Both the position numbers and the translations under genes were made by a program. DNA of 64,000 nucleotides from Tritrichomonas musculus (Eukaryota; Parabasalia; Tritrichomonadida; Tritrichomonadidae): positions 496,001 to 560,000 of the forward strand of contig JAPFFF010000010.1 of the NCBI GenBank assembly GCA_039105265.1, read 5' to 3'. Within the stretch, counting starts at the first letter, position 1. Each line of letters opens with the position of its first letter. A model generated the notes under the pieces. It saw only the letters and a list, made by a program, of their open reading frames with translations, ran no database searches and had not been told where the DNA came from. Shown here one piece after another: positions 20,311 to 31,100 of this stretch.

Positions 20311-20805
20311 ATGTCGTCTCAGCAACAGGTACCCGAACAACAGCAAGAAAAGCAAAAAGAGCAAGAAAAGCAAAAAGAGCAAGAAAAGCAAAAAGAGCAA
20401 GAAAGACCAAATCCTAATATCACAGTTTCGAGCTATTTCTTTAATCAAGTTGAAGAAGATCGAATCAGACGAGGAATAGCCATCTACTATTTGTATAGAT
20501 CATTCAAACGACACTGTAAAGACCTCAATTTTTCACTTGATTTTGATCAAGATGCTCATAAAATTGTCCTCAATATGGAAAAATTGGTCCATGATCGTGC
20601 TGAATATGAATCCGTTAAGACTATGATTCAAAGAGAAGTCAGTTTTGAACGATTCAGACAAAGTAAATTCCCTGAAGTTCCAGAGAAACCCTATATTGAA
20701 TGGGTTTTAACTTCTGATGAAATTGAAGAAAATGAAGAACATAAAGAAGAAGAGGAAAAAGAGGAAAAAGATGACCTCAAAAAAGATCCTGATTGGAAAC
20801 CATAA
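20311..20805 (+). CDS. Terminal acidic-tailed protein of element A, 164 aa
   Basis: The start was chosen at ATG 20311 (MSSQQQVPEQ), directly after the Inr-like TCATTTTTTCTC. Residues ~8-40 are a tandem KQKEQE repeat encoded by a 15-bp repeat. The core (SSYFFNQVEEDRIRRGIAIYYLYRSFK) is clearly related to NSYYFNGAEQKRIIRGLAMFYLYKTFK in the element C gene at 59544-60155. Both end with an acidic run and D(L/F)KKDP(D/N)WK. The stop codon coincides with the inner edge of the terminal repeat. No known family; the conserved basic-aromatic helix could bind DNA ends, but that is speculation. Confidence 0.7.
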   Translation: MSSQQQVPEQQQEKQKEQEKQKEQEKQKEQERPNPNITVSSYFFNQVEEDRIRRGIAIYYLYRSFKRHCKDLNFSLDFDQDAHKIVLNMEKLVHDRAEYESVKTMIQREVSFERFRQSKFPEVPEKPYIEWVLTSDEIEENEEHKEEEEKEEKDDLKKDPDWKP

Positions 20806-21083
20806 AAAGGACGTTTATTGAGAGGACGTTTAATAAATACTCTCATACTAGGTTTTAAGTAAACCACACAATTAAAAACTTTTTCTATAGCTTTTTTGAT
20901 GTTAACGATACGGGACCTCCTTCCTAGCAGAGCGTTGAGAGGAATCCTGAGAGCAGCCCAGTGGAAGATCATTAATGGGAGTGGGGGATCATACCTGGCA
21001 TAGCGGGGCTGGGGTCGCGGATGGGAAATATTTGACGCGGTTTTTGAACGAAGTGCAAAAATCGTGGCAAATATATAACTACT
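20803..21083 (+). repeat. Terminal inverted repeat, right end of element A
   Basis: About 281 bp that recur inverted at 59265-59546. By eye there are about eight differences over the most comparable ~250 bp (near 97% identity). It contains a GC-rich core (GGGGCTGGGGTCGCGGATGG) unlike the AT-rich surroundings and ends ...AAATATATAACTACT at 21083. Similarity stops abruptly there, which sets the element boundary. Confidence 0.85.
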
Positions 21084-22945
21084 TAAATACGAAATTATTT
21101 ATTGATCATGAAATAACAAATTATCTCATTAAAAAAAAAGTTTCCTAAAATTCATTTCAATATCAATAAATATTATCGGGACATCTTCACTTTTTCAACT
21201 TTTTTTTAAAAAAAAAAAAACAATTTTTTGAGAAAAAAATTTTTTTGATCATTTTTTTAATGGGTGGGACACTCTTTTTTTGACCTCAAAAAGTTTCAAA
21301 ATCTCTTCGAATTTTAGGTTTTATTTGGTGATTTTAATAAATTTTCTTACCCATTTAATAATCTTTAAATTGGTCATTGAAACCAATCAAAAAACTTAAT
21401 ATTCATCGAGTTTTTTTTGACTTCACATACTAATAGATCTCTCTTCGTAAGAGATATCCTTCAAAACTACTAATACTATTTGATTTTATACATATGCATT
21501 ATACATTATAAAACATAAACATTTATAATTACTTTGTAGTTAGTCCAAAAAAGTTAATATAATAATTATTTTTAAGTTTTTTCGATACATGATCTTTTCT
21601 AACTTTTTATTTTGTAATATTCGATTTCTTCTTTTAATGCTCAATAAAATGATATATTTTGTTTGAACATAACTTCAAAGATAAAGTTTAGTTTGAAAAA
21701 TGAATTCAAAAAGTTGAATTAATAAACGGAATGATTCAATTTTCGGCGGTTAGAAAATTAATTTTAAACGATCAAACTCAATATTTTTGCTTTAAAATAT
21801 ATTATAAGAATAGGGAATATTATTTAAAATGAGGTTCCGCCATTTATAAAATCAAAAAATTCAAAATGACCATTTTTTACCCAAATAATTTTTTATGGAA
21901 AATAAAATGCGATTATCTAATTCACCTTTGATGATTTTGATTTTTTAAATAGTAAATTATATGTAGCTATTAAAAATCTATCTAAATATAAAATAACTGG
22001 AAAAAGTCTTGGATAGCTTACACATTTTTTTTAATAAAAAAAATTTTTTGTATCATTTTTTTCCACTTTTTTGAAAAATATATCAAAAAATTATGCTTGT
22101 TTTTAGCAAAGGTATGCTGAAAAAATCTGAAAAAAATATATGATAATCAGTAATTGATAGTAATAATAATTACATAAATTTCATGGGGAAATTCCTCATT
22201 GTCAGACATATTAAATTTAATATTTACCGATGTCATTAAAAAAAAAGCTTTTAATGAAGGAACATTATAGATAATCGATTTTTACATAACTATTCTCATG
22301 TATGTATCAAAATTAATAGATTTATAAAATGATCACATATTATATCAAATCACATTACTGAGCATTTGCGTTAAAATAAAGAACTTTGCTGCCCTAAACT
22401 TTATAGTATATCGTTTTTTACTTATATTTTTTATTATAAATGTTATATACAGTGTCTTAAAAATTTGCGAATTTTCATTAATAATAAAAAATTTCAAAGT
22501 AAAACTGAAATAAAAACATAATGAATACATATATCATGTAACATATATATTAATTATATATAAATCATTTCATCAATTCCTTTTTTTTTCACACAAAAAA
22601 CTCGATTTTGTAAAAAACATTTAAAAAAATTAAACGTGCTAAAATTGTATTTCACAGTTTTTTTACTTTAATTATTACTTTTTAAGAAAAATATATTTAT
22701 TAATATATAAAACATAAAGAGAACTCGATTAATAAATTAAAATTATCCTATTCCGTGATGGCATTTATGCTCTTTGTTGTAAATTCATAAAATTTTATTT
22801 CTAAATTCATTATTTTTTCATCTTGTCGTTGCATTAACTAATAATTGACAATATTAAATGATACAATATATTATATTATTACTTATTCTTATTCATTCAT
22901 ACTCCTTGTTATGAGTTCATGGAATCTTATTTTTAAATTTAATAT
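21084..22945. other. AT-rich non-coding DNA between element A and a DNA transposon
   Basis: No convincing gene. The stretch is very AT-rich with long A and T runs (for example near 21205-21260) and only short random frames. Nothing in it resembles the known genes of A, B or the host block. Confidence 0.6.
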
Positions 22946-22947
22946 TA

Positions 22948-24798
22948 CCCGTAGTAATATCGACGTTGCAGATTTGCGCCATTTTTATTTTTTAATATAA
23001 AATATAAATTCTCAATTTTTTTTATTCATTGAATATTTCACAGAAATGACAATAGAGGAAAAATAAAAAGAGGTGCTCAAACTTTTTGAATACTATACAT
23101 AGAATTCATATCACCATTGTTCGGACAATTGGTGTCGGTTTCAAATTAAAAAAACTCAAAAGCAAGCACTACAACAGTCGCATCTCAAGCAATATTTCAA
23201 ATTTATCTCAACTACAGTTTACCCTTGTCGCAGCACATATTTCAATATCCATTAAACTCGCCTAAACTCAATCTTTGGAACATCTTGTTCCTACATCATT
23301 CATCCAGAACGATTGTTCCTACATCAATCGCTATTTCATTACATCATTACTTATTATCTTAGCCATGTCACAACTCAATCTCACCTAAGTTTCTACCAGA
23401 TATCTATATCTTAATCACACCAACCTCAGCCACTATTTAATCAGAACAAAAGCTCCCAATTCAATCACCTGTTCATTTCACTTGCATCTATCATCTCAGT
23501 ATCAACTCCATAACATTTATATTTTTCATATCAGTTCCTACTCTCAGTCGTCATAATAAAAAATCAACTAAATTAATATTATTCTGATCATATTCATGCG
23601 TTTTTGACTAAAAAGCTTTTTTTAATATTATTTTATGTTTTTTAATAGAAATTTGTGAAAATAAATGCTCAATTTATTGAAAAAGTTTAAATTTTAAAGC
23701 TTATTTGGTCTAATAAGTAAAATCATATTACTGGAGATGATTGCAATGAAATAATTCTATTTTCCTGTGTTTAGTTTTAATTAAATATAATATTCTCTCA
23801 AATAATAATTAAAATTTTACAAAAAAGCATCATTCTATAAAATTTTTGGAGATTTGAAAAAAATGAAATAATCAAATTAATTAATAAGCTTGAGAATTAA
23901 AAAATGGATACATATTGATAATAATAACATAAGATTTTTTGAATAATTTTTCTTTTTTTATAATTTGGGAATATTATGCTTATCAAATCATATATTAGTG
24001 GAATTACTTAATGTTTTATACAATTATACATGATATTAAGTGATATTTATAATTTATAATAAAGTAAAATTCCCACATTGGAAGATAGAAATTATAATCA
24101 AATAGTTTTTCTAAAAAATGGATTCGAAAGCATTGCAAAAAAATCTTAAGTAGGTATAATAAAGAAATTAATATTTACTTTTGTCTAATTCAAAAATTTT
24201 CTTGTGAATTTTAATTCAATAATGTCAATTTCTTTAAATAGACTCCAAACTTATATAACAAATAATATATATGCTAACTAAGAATAAAATGATAAAATAA
24301 ACATTCTAAAATTTAAAGAAGTTTTTTTTTATTATATTTGTGATTTTGCCATCAGAAAAAAAAATTGAGATATACCAAATCTGACTAGTTCATTATATAA
24401 ATCACCCAATATTAAATATAATGATATGCCAATAAACAAAATTGGAATATTTTCAAAAAAGATATTAGCGATTGAAAATTGGTGATATTTAAAAGTATCT
24501 GAATTGAATTAATCTGTTATCATTTTGCTATAGAGCATATGCTAACTAAGAAAAAAGTCATTAGACAAAATCAGTTATATCTATCACATATGGAGAAAAA
24601 TGAAATTCTTTGATTTCGAGTAAATTATAAACGGACAAAAAATATAACCATTTTTACGAAATAATCAAAATTGAATGCTTTTTATATAAATAAACTAATA
24701 TCATTCAAAAAATAATTTTTTTTCTTTTTAAAATTTCTGAGAATTTCAATTAAAAAAATAAAAATGGCGCAAATCTGCAACGTCGATATTACTACGGG
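22948..24798. mobile_element. Non-autonomous DNA transposon, 1.85 kb, TA-flanked, ~46-bp TIRs
   Basis: The left end CCCGTAGTAATATCGACG... (22948) and right end ...CGTCGATATTACTACGGG (24798) are perfect inverted repeats over ~46 bp, ending in GCAGATTTGCGCCATTTTTA. Both ends are flanked by TA, as expected for Tc1/mariner-type insertion, though an ATT duplication would fit equally well. No transposase frame survives inside. The interior is AT-rich apart from a C-rich, G-poor island near 23130-23560. It may be a large MITE or a decayed autonomous copy. Confidence 0.75.
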
Positions 24799-24956
24799 TA
24801 TTTAACTTTTTCATTAAAATATCTAGCATTATACAATATTTTGTTATATTATGTGTTATTACAATGTTATAAATCTTTTATTTATTTTCATATGTATCAA
24901 ATAAAAGGTGTTTCAAAAACGACCGTTTATTTAAAAAAAAATGTAAAAGTAGTATA

Positions 24957-25070
24957 TACTAGTCGGTTTCCGGTGGGGTTAGCACCCACACCGTCAACAC
25001 GAACTAGTTAAAAAAGAAAAGAAAAAGAAAAGAAAAGAAAAATAAAAAAAAGAAAAGAAAAAAAAAATAT
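24957..25070. repeat. Hairpin followed by a polypurine tract
   Basis: ACTAGT...ACTAGT bracket a GC-rich hairpin (GGTGGGG...CACCCACACC) at ~24957-25009. It is followed by ~55 bases of A and G only, in AAAAGAAAAG-type repeats, broken once by T. It lies just outside the GC-rich repeats that precede element B and may mark or lie near its end. Confidence 0.5.
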
Positions 25071-25090
25071 TTTTGTTCTCACTACTGTCC

Positions 25091-25223
25091 ACCATCAATG
25101 AAACGGCACAGGGGCCCCACCCCTAATTCCCACCCACCCACCTCAAAGCCAACCATTTATTAAACGGCACAGGTACCCCACCCCACTACCACCCATCTAT
25201 GAAACAGCACAGGTACCTGCCCC
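25091..25223. repeat. Three GC-rich ~33-bp imperfect repeats at edge of element B
   Basis: Units at 25091-25123, 25152-25184 and 25192-25223 share CCATnnATnAAACGGCACAGG followed by a CCCCACCCC-type run. They are much richer in GC than the surroundings and lie 13 bp after the end of the last element B gene. Subterminal repeats of this kind often mark element ends. Confidence 0.6.
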
Positions 25224-25235
25224 GAGAAGCCTCTT

Positions 25236-28110
25236 TTATGGTGTGGCTTTTACTTGCTTTAGATAGTATTCAGTAAATGGTATATTTCCAGAGCCCTTTA
25301 ATTGAAAATCGATACGATAAAATTCATATTCAAAATCTCTTATTCTATTGGATTCTCTAAGTTTATCTTCACCATATATTTCATCTAGTACTGCAAATCC
25401 TTCACTATAATTAACTCTAACATAATGCTTCTTTTCATTTGAATCTTTAAATATGAATAACATTTCCATATATAAACTTGTATATTCGACATATACAATT
25501 AATTTTTTAGAGCTAGTATCGTAAGAATACCAGCATAATTCTGGGATATCCTCATAATATGATTTGTGAAATCCTGAATAAAATATTCTCCAATATAAGT
25601 CATCCAATAATGATGTAATATCACTCTTTAAAGCTATTTCATCCTGTTTCAATATTTTTTCGGCTAATATTAATTTGGTATTGAAGCCTTCAACATTGAA
25701 GCACCAATAACCATCATCCCTTGGTTCATAGCCACATTCATAGGATATTCCATCTATCTCCTCTACCCAATATTAGAATATCAAAATTATGAACCATTTC
25801 AGAGTCATCAGTAAATGTCCCAACAAGACGAGTTCGACTATTCAATTTTATTTTGACTTCCCACGTTCCTGAACTATCTTGTACATTTTCAAATGGCACT
25901 TCAATAGATTCTTTGTATATCAAATCATTTTTCTCTCTATATTTGCTAATGTCTTTATTTAATACATACTCCTTCAAGGATTCATTAGCTTCATCCACAG
26001 TAGGGTAATTATCAAACTCAGCCTCTAGCTCATTGACCTTCTCAGCTAACAACTTGAAACAAGGCTTGAGTGAATCCCTAAACATATTGCTGATATCCAT
26101 AGCACCACTTAATGTCAAGGTTCCAGTATCAGGGTTATCATTCTCATCAGTAAAAGGTAGTTCATCAAGTTGCTTATACTCCTCTTCACACCAGGTAATT
26201 ATAGGTGTTATATCTTTGGTTATGCTTCTTGCTGTAGTACCTGACATGAAGTTAATGCTATTTCTAACCAAATCACTCATACCTTTGGTTGACTTACGCG
26301 AGAATAACCTTTTAAGGAATCCTCCACCTTTGATGGTAGGAAAGCTTATACCATCTGGAAATAGCTGCATACCAATAGAACCTATTGATCCAGCAGTACC
26401 TGCAACTCCAAAAGCTAATGCAGTCCATGAGACTATACGTAAATTATCTACATCATCCTCCAGATGTTGAGTAACTTGTTCTGTCCTTGATACTCTACCT
26501 TTTAAGCTTTCCATAACAGTGTTCATTTCGTTAACATCATAGCTAATAACATCTACATTGTTGGTAACTAAATTTAAATCACTCCTCATAGTAGTAATAT
26601 TATCAGCAGTAATTATCTTAGAGGAGGTAATATTATAATCAGTATATAAGGTTGTTGCCCCATTAGGATTTGGGGATACTTCATAAAATTGCTGCTTTAT
26701 GATATACTCGAATGGGTTAGTAGTTCAATCCCAATGAACCTCATCTATTGGGTCAACATATTCATCAGCTAAATATATCTTAATATCCCTTGAGTCATTA
26801 GTAGTCGAAGCTGCATATGTATATTCAAGCAGTTCACATGAATCAAGTACACCATGTAAGAACAACCATACCTTGTCTCCTCCATTGCCTTCTTTTCCTG
26901 TAGGTCGAACTGAGAACCTATTTGCATTTTTAGAACCTTCAAAGGTAATATCAAGGTAGAGTTCATCAATAGCACTAGTTTCTAATTTATTAGTCGCATT
27001 ATTCATCTTATAGCACCTTATTGCTTCTATATCATATCCATCTTTTGTACCTCCTTGACTTGTTTGATAGCCTAGACCATATTTCGAAAAAGGTTCTATC
27101 TCCCCTGTCTTTAATTTTACAAAACAGTCTATTTTGCACTTACCTCCATGAATCATGTAATGTAGTAGGTTATCAGGAGAGTAGTTACTAGGTTTATTAA
27201 TCAGTTTCATGTTCCTCTCACTCCTCTTGACTTGTATGTAGGTACCATCTTCACCATACTCATTCTCCTTATTTAATCCATTAACTAATCTACCATTGAT
27301 ATGACCTTGTATGTTATCACCTACCCATTTTGTGCCATCCCATGATAAAAACCACTTATTACCAAAACAATACTCATTAAACCTAAACTCTAAGTCATTA
27401 GGTATAGTATATCCAGTATCTATGTTCCATTGAAGTAACCAATACTTCTTGTTATCTATCACAACCTGACTAGTTGATGTAGGCTTATATAAGTATAGTA
27501 CATCACTTTTACGTAAACTTAATGCATTATCAGCTTTTATTAGAGAACACTTTATTGCCTTCTCTGTCTGTAAAGAATCAGTTATATATTCATTCATTAT
27601 GCTCAACTCCCCATTCAGCCACAAGGTATATGGGTTGAAGTCTAGTTTACTATCAAAAGCTATATTCATATATCCCATAATGGTACTATTATTTATACTA
27701 CATCCATTACTACTTTTAGTTATCAAAGGAGAATATACTTGACCATCCTTAACATATATGTAGAACTCCTTGACTAAATTACCACTTGTATCATATACTA
27801 TATTCTTCCTCAATACTATCTTAAATATATTAGTCTGGGTTTTTATATCATTGAGCTTATTCATGAAGTCTTCAGGCAAATTAACAAACTTAAGGATATT
27901 GTAAGTTGTTGTTGAAGACTCAAATGATACATACTGTATATTTTTATTTTTAATATCAACTTCTGGTAAACCTTCGACCTCATTAAATAAATGACCTGTC
28001 TGCACATAGTTATCTAAGTCACTCAAGGTTAATAACTGGCTACCTTTTCGAGTAGCATCCCCTATCTTAAACTGTATATCTCCTTTAAATCTTGTAGTAG
28101 AATCACTCAT
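25236..28110 (-). pseudogene. Fibre-like genes Y-Z of element B (broken, about two breaks)
   Basis: The start was chosen at 28110 (MSDSTTRFKGDIQFKIGD), 19 bp after the large gene ends; it aligns with FKGDIQFK of element A. Signals seen in order are GSQLLTLSD, LYLYKPTS, FNEYCFGNKWFLSWDG, W-G-DN-QGH, NPFEYII, YEVSPNPNGATTLYTDYN, ADNITTMRSDLNLV, a Gly/Ala-rich hydrophobic stretch, and a C-terminal domain unlike that of A's Z gene. It is shorter than the element A counterpart and lacks its KYATK-type repeats, so the distal receptor-binding part differs between the copies. Confidence 0.6.
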
Positions 28111-28129
28111 TTTAGTTAAATAAAACTTC

Positions 28130-31100
28130 TCATTCGATGTTATCACATTTAGCTTCAAGTGCTGCAAGTCTTGCCTCAAGAGTATCAATATATGCATCCT
28201 TCTGATCTATCATTTCCTTCACTTCTACTTTAGTAATATAAGCAGTCATATCTATATCTTCTAATGGATGTTTTGTACTTGACTTATTTTCGAGCTCTTT
28301 GATTTTCTCGCACATGAATGCTATTGTACCCTTTAAAGTATCGCGATATGTCTTTGCAATATTAATACATGTATCAAATGAAACCATCATCTTATCAGCA
28401 TCCTTCATTGTTATTTCAAGTTCAGGTTCATCATCTGTTTCTTCATGATATGCCCATGCAAGAATCTTTTCTAATACATCTTCCTCTGCTAATGTCTCTG
28501 GGTTATCATTAAGACGGAACCAACTTGGAATATTAAATAATCCTATTCTTTTTGCTACATATGCTTCTGCTGCTACTCCTGCTATAGCTGCTGCATCACC
28601 AGGATGATGTCTAACAAACTGCCATTGACCATGTAAGAACCTTCTAGCAACATAACCTACTGCTCCCATAATAACCTGGGTAGTTGCACTTATAACACCA
28701 TCTTGTTGGTACATTTCTATCACTCCATTTACAATATTAATTACATGTAGTCTTCTTCTATCTATTGTAGCAACTACATTTCCATTATATAGTACTTGTG
28801 TTATTTCTTCACCAGTTGTTTCATCTAATGTGTCATTAAAAGCTAAAAGATTACCATGAGAATAAATATTATCCATTAGTTCTCCTCTTTGTTCATCACT
28901 CATTTGTTCTATCATTCTTGCTGTTATTGCTGGTGTTGTTCCTGGTACTGTCCAAGTATCTGTTGTGGCAACAAGGTCATAATGCTGATATCTAACTCCA
29001 TTTGCATTGACTTCTATCTGTGAATTTATTCCAACAAATCGTACTTGACCTCCACTAATATTTGCTGTAGTTGGTGCTGAATAATCAATAGTAGCAACAA
29101 TTGGGTCAATAGTCTCTCCTCTATGATCAATAATATTTATCCATGCTTCCATTGTTTGCTCATTCAAGTAAGGTTCTAATCCAATATCTCCATTTTGTGC
29201 AAAATGTAAATTTAATCTGTCTTGCATAGATAATTGTTCAATATCTCTTGCTGTGTATGTTGTTCCTTCCCATTCTATTGACCAATTATTATCAGTAGCT
29301 CTATGTATTCTATCTGTCATCTCAATATCAGCTGGTCTTATTAGAGTCCTTCGTTGAAATACATTATTATGGATAATGAGTTGGTCATTATAAAACAAAT
29401 CATACACATTAAACCACTCTCTTCCATGATATTGGATACGTAATACTTCAGGATGACTAGCAACTAATGCATTTCGTTCTTCTCTTGTCATATCTGCAAT
29501 ATCTTCTAAGGTATACTGGATTTCAGATATATTGATAACAGGAACTTGATTCCTAAGTGCAATCGTAGTTGAAGCGGTATTTGTCATTGTAGTCTGAGGT
29601 ACAGTTATATCTGTTCGAATCTCATCTGTTTCATCTGTAACAACCTGTGGCTGAACTTCTCTATGAGTTCTCTCTAATGATTGCTCAGTGGTTGTGATAG
29701 TATTTGTTGCATTATCAGTATCATTATCAGTTATTGTAATCGAGGATGAATTAATATTTAATGTTTCAGTTCCATTTGTATCTGGTCTATTCCTAAAGAA
29801 GTGTAAGACATTCGAACCAAGTGTAGCAATAGCATTTCCTAACTGAGTCAGTGCATGTGTTGTCGAAAGGACAACCTGTGTAGCTGAGAATGATGAAATA
29901 GCTCCAGCAACAGGATTTTGAACAGTTGTTGTTATTGGTAAAAATCTTTCCATAGTCATCTTATCAGCCTTCAAATCAACATTCACCAAAAACTTACCTT
30001 GAAAGCCACTACCTCCATCACCTGGATAACCACCACCACCACCACCTCCTCCACCATTTCCTCCTGGACCTGCTGGGAAAGGTCTTGTTTGATATGTATT
30101 AATAGTTACAGAGTTATTGGACATATTTAATGTTGAAAGGGCACTTGCAATACAAACTGTTGATGCTAAAATATTTAATATACTATTCGCAACTGCTACA
30201 CCTTGTTTAATACTATCAGTATATTCATTATACATGGCTTGAATTCTCATTTGTTCAACTAGATTATCAACTGTCTGTTTCAATATAGCATAATCATAGG
30301 CTAATATATCTGTGATTCCACCAACAACATTTAAATCTCGACGCATAGTCATGATATTATCAGCCCATATAATCTTTGATGAATAAATATTATAATCTGT
30401 CGATATGGTAGTGCATTTTCTTGGGTCTGGCTCTACTTCATAAAATTGTTGTTGAATAATTATATCGAATGGATTAACTTTCACATCAAAATCAAATAAT
30501 TCTTTCTCTATATATATTCGAATGTTCTTATGATTAAATCCTTCAATGATTTTAATGGAATGCCTTTTTTCTCGATGATAATTAAATGATTCGAGACAAG
30601 GATTTGACCCATAGGTATGCATAACACCTGAATTAATACAATGAGTAGGATGACAATCCCATTTTAATTCAGTTATATTTCCATTAATATTTAGGTCAGC
30701 ATAAACATATAATCCATCATCTGCATTTAATCCACTTGGGGCATCAACATACATTCTAGCTTGTTCATATTTATATCCATCTTGAGTAAAAGTACCTGAA
30801 CCACTTGAATCAAAAGTTGTAGTTATTCCTTCACTTAATATGGTTCCATCTTTCTTAACAACCCTCCAATTGGTAAGATAATCTTTCAAGATATGAGCAT
30901 AATTATCATCATCTGATAAATCTTCCTTTATTGTTCCTTTTATCCATCTCCCAATTCTTTCGTTATGTTTGATTGTTAAAGCAGGCGCACCGTTATTTGT
31001 TTTCATGAATGATATCTTTTCTGTACACATGTTTTGACAATTATTTCCTGTCCAATTTTTACCATCCCATGTTAATTCCCAGTTATGACCAAATAGATAG

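Larger units (their letters stand above)
1..21083 (+). mobile_element. Polinton/Maverick element A (right-hand part, continues left of window)
   Basis: The element is identified by a packaging ATPase, tandem capsid-type genes, small virion-like genes, a fibre-like cassette and a ~281-bp terminal repeat at 20803-21083 that recurs inverted at 59265-59546. Polymerase B, protease and integrase genes are not in the window and would lie to the left. Most genes read rightward (1-18002); the last block switches strand and ends in a divergent pair beside the terminus. Base composition is as AT-rich as the host. It looks partly decayed, with about two broken genes, while the ATPase, one capsid copy and the terminal genes look whole, so it is probably a fairly young fossil. 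Target-site duplication cannot be tested because the other end is missing. Confidence 0.85.

Noticed and set aside
24957-25009. Possible tRNA-like structure
   Set aside because: Symmetry is a single hairpin; no cloverleaf or CCA-proximal pairing can be drawn.
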